Shown here: piece after piece, positions 1 through 4,900 of the stretch
How positions within the stretch are numbered: the first letter of the stretch is position 1
Layout of the letters: each line of letters starts with the position of its first letter
Source of the DNA: an uncultured Actinomycetes bacterium
GTDB taxonomy: Bacteria > Actinomycetota > Actinomycetes > Nanopelagicales > Nanopelagicaceae
NCBI GenBank assembly: GCA_903898855.1
Contig: CAIUHB010000212.1
Span: 1-7,264, forward strand
DNA length: 7,264 nucleotides
Direction: 5' to 3'
The notes under the pieces: model-generated
What the model was told of the DNA's origin: nothing
Databases searched by the model: none
What the model saw: only the letters and a program-made list of their open reading frames with translations
Made by a program: the position numbers and the translations under genes

Positions 1-339
1 CTCGCTCAGTAATAGCTTTTGAATCGCCATCACTGTGGCGTCAAAGCGATGAAGCAGAACCGTCGAGTTCAACTTTGGTTCACGCCACAGCGACATCGTC
101 TCAGTTAATTCAAATGAGCCCCACGCAATTTCGGGGTGATCGCCTTTTAATTTAGGTGGAAAGGCGCGAATCGTTGCTGCCAATTCCTGCATCGAAAAGC
201 GCACCGAGCCAAGCAACATCTTGGCAAGTTTGAGATTGCGGATCTCCTCTTGCGAGGCGATCTCATTGAGAAGCTCGGAGATGTTGGCAACCAAATCTAA
301 TGCGCGAAGATATTGCTCTTCATCGCCCCGGTTCGCCAT
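1..339 (-). CDS. Uncharacterised protein, N-terminal 113 residues (3' end outside window); faint DUF86/HepT-like resemblance
   Basis: This reading frame runs without a stop from an ATG at 339 to the window edge. An in-frame TAG lies five codons upstream with no other start between, so the start is well fixed; a weak AGG lies close before it. The product begins MANRGDEEQYLRALDLVANI and is mostly predicted helix, hydrophilic, with no signal peptide or membrane segment, so it is probably cytoplasmic. I do not firmly recognise it. The stretch at residues 61-73 (PPKLKGDHPEIAW) recalls the conserved P-x-L-x-x-x-HPEI-x-W segment of the DUF86/HepT family, and the helical N-terminus would fit. However, the RX4HXY motif expected just after that Trp is absent: the aligned positions are Glu80, Trp85 and Glu87. 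If related, it is divergent or inactive as a HepT-type enzyme. It follows the DinB-like gene by 35 bases on the same strand, so co-transcription is likely. Confidence 0.7.
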   Translation of the reverse strand, partial: MANRGDEEQYLRALDLVANISELLNEIASQEEIRNLKLAKMLLGSVRFSMQELAATIRAFPPKLKGDHPEIAWGSFELTETMSLWREPKLNSTVLLHRFDATVMAIQKLLLSE

Positions 340-374
340 TGACCTATTCAGTTTCTATCGATTGAGAACGAGCG

Positions 375-845
375 TTACTGAAGTTCTTTGGCGATCGCGC
401 TGAGTTGAGCGACATGTGCTTCGAGGTGACCGCAGGCACCATCGAGAACTTGGAGAAGTGTAAGTTCGCCGCGCTCTGGGTGAGTGCCGGTGCGCTCCCA
501 TGCCTCATCAGGCAAGTTCGACAAAATATCTTCGATGCCTTCATGGATACCTTCGAAGGTAGCTAGCGATGAGACTGCGCTACGGGCTGCGTAGTTAAGG
601 CGCTCTGGATAGACATCTTCGTTGAACATCTGGAAATGCGGCTTAGCACCTTCGATGATCAGAAGGTAACGCGAGGCAAAGTGAATATCGGCATCGGCCA
701 TATGGTGGATGACATAGGCAGCTGGCCAGGTGTCGGCGCCAGTCACGGTGTTGTATTGATCTTCTTCGATCGACCAGGCGAGGTCGCTGAAATCGATTCC
801 GGCTTGGGTGTAACGCTGAAGGACGCTGGCAACGGTAAGAGTCAT
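375..845 (-). CDS. DinB-superfamily protein, YfiT/BstA-like putative metal-dependent hydrolase or thiol transferase
   Basis: A complete 156-residue protein with stop TAA at 375-377. It carries the DinB four-helix-bundle signature. His47-His48 lie in VIHHMADADIHFASRYL, corresponding to the helix-2 metal histidine followed by AD-x-x-x-H. His140 and His144 lie in GHLEAHVAQL, the HxxxH of the last helix. Residues 113-131 (DEAWERTGTHPERGELTL) match the W-x-R-x-x-x-HPE-x-G-E-x-TL strand typical of YfiT-like members. In the family these three histidines bind a divalent metal; YfiT/BstA proteins of Firmicutes act as bacillithiol S-transferases, and actinobacterial relatives may use mycothiol. The substrate here is unknown. 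The length is near the usual 150-170 residues and it looks cytoplasmic. No ATG, GTG or TTG lies upstream in frame before a stop, so the ATG at 845 is the only good start. It is transcribed divergently from the oxidoreductase gene. Confidence 0.88.
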   Translation of the reverse strand: MTLTVASVLQRYTQAGIDFSDLAWSIEEDQYNTVTGADTWPAAYVIHHMADADIHFASRYLLIIEGAKPHFQMFNEDVYPERLNYAARSAVSSLATFEGIHEGIEDILSNLPDEAWERTGTHPERGELTLLQVLDGACGHLEAHVAQLSAIAKELQ

Positions 846-904
846 GGCGGTGAGTTTATCCCTAGAGCATGGCGAGGTGGAAATGAGCGGAGTAGCCTCC
901 TCTC
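846..904. promoter_or_regulatory. Divergent intergenic promoter region with two possible leaderless-type -10 boxes
   Basis: These 59 bases lie between two divergent start codons. On the minus strand TAAACT (plus positions 853-858) sits 7 bases before the DinB-like ATG. On the plus strand TAGCCT (893-898) sits 6 bases before the oxidoreductase ATG. Both match the TANNNT form of the actinobacterial -10 box at the distance expected if transcription begins at the A of the start codon. Neither gene has a convincing Shine-Dalgarno: the only candidate for the plus gene is GGAG at 889-892, 12 bases away, which is long. No good -35 hexamer was seen on either side. TANNNT is a loose pattern, so this is suggestive only. 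Confidence 0.4.
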
Positions 905-1891
905 ATGACACTTCGTTGGGGAATATTAGGTACCGGTGGAATTGCACAACAGTTTGTGCGCGACTTGCAGCGAGTAGAAGGCCACGAAGTAGTTTCGGTG
1001 GGCTCTCGCACCCAAGAGTCGGCTGATGCCTTCGGCGATAAATTTAACGTTCCCTATCGCCATCCCAGCTATCAAGCTCTGGTCAATGATCCCGATGTTG
1101 ATGCCGTTTATGTCGCCACCCACCACCCGATGCATCGCCGCGATGCGGAGTTGGCGATGGCTAAGGGCAAAGCCGTTCTCTGCGAGAAGCCGCTAGCGAT
1201 GACCTATGCCGATGCACTCTCTATGGTGGAGTGCAGTCGTGAAAATAACGTTCTCTTTATGGAGGCTATGTGGGCGCGCTTCTTGCCGCACATGATCCGC
1301 GTCAAAGAGATTGTTGCATCAGGCGTACTTGGCGAAATCATTAGCGTGCAGGCCGATCATGGCCAATGGTTCGAACAAGATCCAGAATTCCGCCTCTTTA
1401 AACCAGAACTTGGTGGTGGCGCACTCTTTGATCTCGGTATTTATCCGGTTTCATTTGCCTCTATGATCTTTGGCGAACCTGCCAGCATCACCGCGAAAGC
1501 TACAAAAGCATTCACCGGTGTCGATGGCCAGACCTCAATTATCTTGCAATACAACTCCGGCGCCCACGCAATTCTTAACACCACCAACTTAGCCGCCACA
1601 CCAAACCGCGCCGTGATTGTTGGTACCGAAGCGCGGATTGAAATCGATCGCACCTTCTACGCGCCATCCAAATTCCGCGTGATCAACAATAAAGATGTGA
1701 TTATTGAGGGTTGGGATAAGACCTATTCTGGTCATGGCCTTCGCGAAGAAGCGATTGAATTTGGCCGCGCCTTCAAGGCTGGGGAGAAGGAGTCACCGAT
1801 GATGACTCATGCTGAATCACTCTCGATCATGCGCACCATGGAAGAGATTGCCCAGCAAATCGGATTGGTCTATCCCGACTTTATTATGTAG
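905..1891 (+). CDS. Gfo/Idh/MocA-family NAD(P)-dependent oxidoreductase, dihydrodiol/xylose dehydrogenase-like
   Basis: A complete 328-residue cytoplasmic enzyme of normal family length. The N-terminal Rossmann fold opens with WGILGTGGIAQQF (residues 5-17), the dinucleotide-binding glycine motif. CEKPLA (93-98) supplies the family EKP motif with Lys95. FMEAMWARFLP (118-128) and the GGGALFDLGIYPVSFA segment (170-185), with Asp176 and Tyr180, resemble the dimeric dihydrodiol dehydrogenase / NADP-dependent D-xylose 1-dehydrogenase branch, where a Lys and a Tyr at these places are catalytic. The C-terminal half is the expected alpha/beta substrate-binding domain. The likely reaction is oxidation of a cyclic sugar or a related diol, but the substrate cannot be read from sequence. 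The start is set by beta-1 beginning at residue 4; an in-frame ATG 12 codons upstream is followed by a stop. It stands alone on its strand, divergent from the DinB-like gene and tail to tail with the giant gene. Confidence 0.93.
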   Translation: MTLRWGILGTGGIAQQFVRDLQRVEGHEVVSVGSRTQESADAFGDKFNVPYRHPSYQALVNDPDVDAVYVATHHPMHRRDAELAMAKGKAVLCEKPLAMTYADALSMVECSRENNVLFMEAMWARFLPHMIRVKEIVASGVLGEIISVQADHGQWFEQDPEFRLFKPELGGGALFDLGIYPVSFASMIFGEPASITAKATKAFTGVDGQTSIILQYNSGAHAILNTTNLAATPNRAVIVGTEARIEIDRTFYAPSKFRVINNKDVIIEGWDKTYSGHGLREEAIEFGRAFKAGEKESPMMTHAESLSIMRTMEEIAQQIGLVYPDFIM

Positions 1892-1903
1892 TTATCCAAC
1901 TAC
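1888..1903. terminator. Short hairpin spanning both convergent stop codons (possible bidirectional terminator)
   Basis: GTAGTT (1888-1893) and AACTAC (1898-1903) form a perfect 6-bp stem with a 4-base ATCC loop. The stem contains the TAG of the oxidoreductase (1889-1891) and the complement of the giant gene's TAG (1900-1902). The structure is symmetric, so it would form in either transcript. It has only two G-C pairs and no clean U-tract on either side, so it is weak as a classical intrinsic terminator. AACTA (1898-1902) can instead pair with TAGTT (1908-1912). Confidence 0.35.
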
Positions 1904-4900
1904 GCATTAGTTAAATTGGTGTAGCTCCAAGTTGGCCCTGAGATGAAGTCCTTCGGAACTAGGTAGATATCGCCGTTAAGGTTGAGAGAGATCGTTCCCC
2001 AGTTCGTGCCGTCTCCGTATACCGCCGTCGAGAATTTCACGGTGGCGAGTGTGTTTGAGACCCCTAATACGGCAACAGGTAGTTTCATGCCAATCTCTAA
2101 ATCAAATTGGTTGGGATCAGAGCCAAAGCCAGAACCAGTAACAGAGAGAATAAGAGTCTTGGTCGTGACGGTGTCATAGGAGATCACGGTGATTGAGGTA
2201 ATTCCCGCAGTCAGTGACTCGATGGTTACATTCACTTTTCCTTGGAGCGCGATATTCGGCCCGGTTCCTGCCGCCGGATAAGGGATGTCATTGATATAGG
2301 CCTGGAAGTAGATAGTGGTTTGGGTTGTTGCTGTATCCCAATTCGCTGTTCGGGCAATTGTGGCACTGAGCGAACAAGTTGCAGCAGTCGTTGCAGTATC
2401 GGTCAAGAGCAGGGTATTGGTATCAAAGGTGCAGTTAGCACCGGAGACCGTGAATGTGACTGTGCCTGTATCCATGGCACCGAGAACTACTATTTTCAGA
2501 GGCGCGCCAACAACCGCATAGGCAAAGCCAGTGCTGGTATTCAGCGCAAAATTAGAGCGCGTGCCTCGATTTACTTTGAGAGTGCCCGTCACATAAGTAG
2601 TCGAGAGATAGTTACTTAAGATTCCATTCGTGACAGAGCCATGTGAAATAGCGCTGACGGTAGGAGTAATGGTGAAGGTGTCGGCTCGAATCGGCGTAAT
2701 AGTGAAGGTGTCACCTATCACTTTGACTGCAGTCAAAGTATCGGTCGACGGCGCCTTATAAAGGAAGCCCACAGTCAGCGTGTCACCTGCAACAAGACCC
2801 GACGTGGTAATGGTTTCAGAGGTTGTCAGGGTGTCACCGGAATAGACCGCGGAGGAGCTAGGGGAGGACGCGGTAATCGTCACACCCGGCGCCTTGGCGA
2901 CCGAGATCGTCACTAGCTTTGAGGTCACCACCGAGGCTGAGTCGGTGACAATCACAGTCTGGTAGTAAGTACCAGCAGAGGTGGCTGAATCAACCACAAT
3001 CTTGCCGACTTCAGAGGTCGTGGTATCTAACGTGATGTAGGGGCTCTGGGTGGATATCGCCGTGGAGTTACCCATCACCTTAATAACACCGTAATTGCTG
3101 CCCACCGTACCGACCAACCAATAATTGTTAGAACTATCTTGCGTAAAGAACTGGCTCACGGGATAACCGGTCAACTGGGATTTGGTGTTCAAGCCACCAG
3201 TTGGCACGGTGGTGTTGAAGATGCCCCCGGAAGCAAAGGTCGATACTCGGGCGCCGGCGGTGTCGTAAAGGTAGATGTAGTTTGTGTAATTAGTGCTGTA
3301 GATCGTGCAGGTCACAGCGACAATCCCTGGAGAGTTGACCAGAATAGAGAGCGAACGGCAGGTAGTTGTGGTTGTTTCGGTAATAAAACCATTGGTACCA
3401 AAATTTAGGTCCTGAGTGCCATCGGAATTGATGTGCGTCAGATAGAGGTTTGCTGGTGAAGCACTTAGATTGCTGGCAAAGTAAACGGAATTATCGGGGG
3501 CAATTTGCGAAATGCCTTCGTAGAAGCAACTGGCACAAGGCGGCGCGATGATCGCTGTGCCGCTATTGGCGTAGGTGCTATCAATCGCGCCATTGGCTAA
3601 GAGTCGAGAAATTGCATAATTTCTATTTCCCGAGGAGTTGGTGTCCTGCTCTTGGCCTGCGACCAAGATCTTGCCATCACTTTGAATGGCAAAGTCAAAG
3701 GTGTAGTTATATCCAGCTCCCCAGGCAAATTCTGAATAGCCGCTACTTCCAAAGGTATTGTCGATTGCCCCTGAGCTGGTGAGTCGCAGGATGGTGGCTG
3801 AATCTGTAGTACCGGCTGGATTGAGGCGGCTCGCGCTGATAAGAATTTTGCCATCACTTTGAATGGCGAAACCACTGACGTAGTTACCTGTATTTGCCGC
3901 ATTTGCAATGGTGATCGTTTCGTATCCGATGGTGGCAAAGGAGGTATCCAATGCACCAGTACTGGAATAACGAGCAATTGCAATCGCTCCGTCATTGGCA
4001 TTTGCTACAGCCGCTTGACCCACAGCCGTGATTGCTCCCGTTACTGGATCAATAGTGAGCGCTGTAATGAGGGATTTAGCACCCATATTGGTCACAACTC
4101 GACCGCTTGTGCCAAAGGTAGAGTCGAGAACGCCGGTCGAGCTCATCTTCATGAGGGAGAAGTTATCTCGCGCAGATGCAGTTGTTTGACCAGCAATAAT
4201 GACACTGCCATCGCTATTGGTGGCAATTGCGTTGGCGTAGGAGTTTCCTTGTGTGAATGTGTTGGTTTCATAGCCGACGCCGTTCAGGGTTGGGTCTAGG
4301 AACCCACCATAAGATCCAGCAACCATACTGAATTTGCGAGTAGGCAAACCATTGAGCGGTGTGTAATTCGAGGTAGTTCGCGTTCCATACGTTGTGGAGA
4401 TAGTTGACGAACCGACGATGGAGGCGGATTGCAGAACATTGATGTATGCCGAACCAGAGGTTGCAAAAATACTGACGCCATCGGTATCCGAATCAAAGAC
4501 TAAGCAGCGATAGAGGAACTGCGGTCCGCTTGTCGATGTATCCAACACCGGCGTGAGGTAGGTATTGGTGAGGTAGCCGGTTCCCGTACTCACATTTGCC
4601 CACGTAGTTCCCGTATCGCTCGATGATTGCCATTGGTAGCTTCGAGCGAGATTGCCATTTGCTGCACTTGCTGTCACTTGGAAGGTATAGCGAGCACCAG
4701 CGGTGTATGTGTCGTTCGATGGACCAGTCACGCTAATGGTGTCTTGGATTAGGTACTTCAAGAGAACTGTTCCGGAGCCACCTTCGCCACCAAAGTAATT
4801 ACATGAGTTATTTCCGGCGCCACCGCCACCGTTACCGGTTGCTACTGCGCCGCGGTCACCGCTATCGGGAGATGATCCACCTTTACCGCCTCGAGGCAAG

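Noticed and set aside
344..544. Minus-strand open frame of 66 codons overlapping the DinB-like gene
   Set aside because: It is in another frame inside a well-supported gene, with no motif and no independent start signal.
1900..1960. Cell-wall sorting signal or membrane anchor at the C-terminus of the giant protein
   Set aside because: The last 20 residues hold no LPXTG-like motif, no hydrophobic helix and no basic tail.
2242..2619. Plus-strand open frame of 125 codons
   Set aside because: It is a shadow of the C-terminal Ig-like modules, with no ribosome binding site or recognisable domain and a Cys/Arg/Ile-biased composition.
3859..4299. Plus-strand open frame of 146 codons, rich in Cys, Ser and Arg
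   Set aside because: It is antisense to the delta-60 repeats, whose protein pattern is unmistakable on the minus strand. Its composition is what reversed Gly/Ser/Thr codons give, and no family motif is seen.
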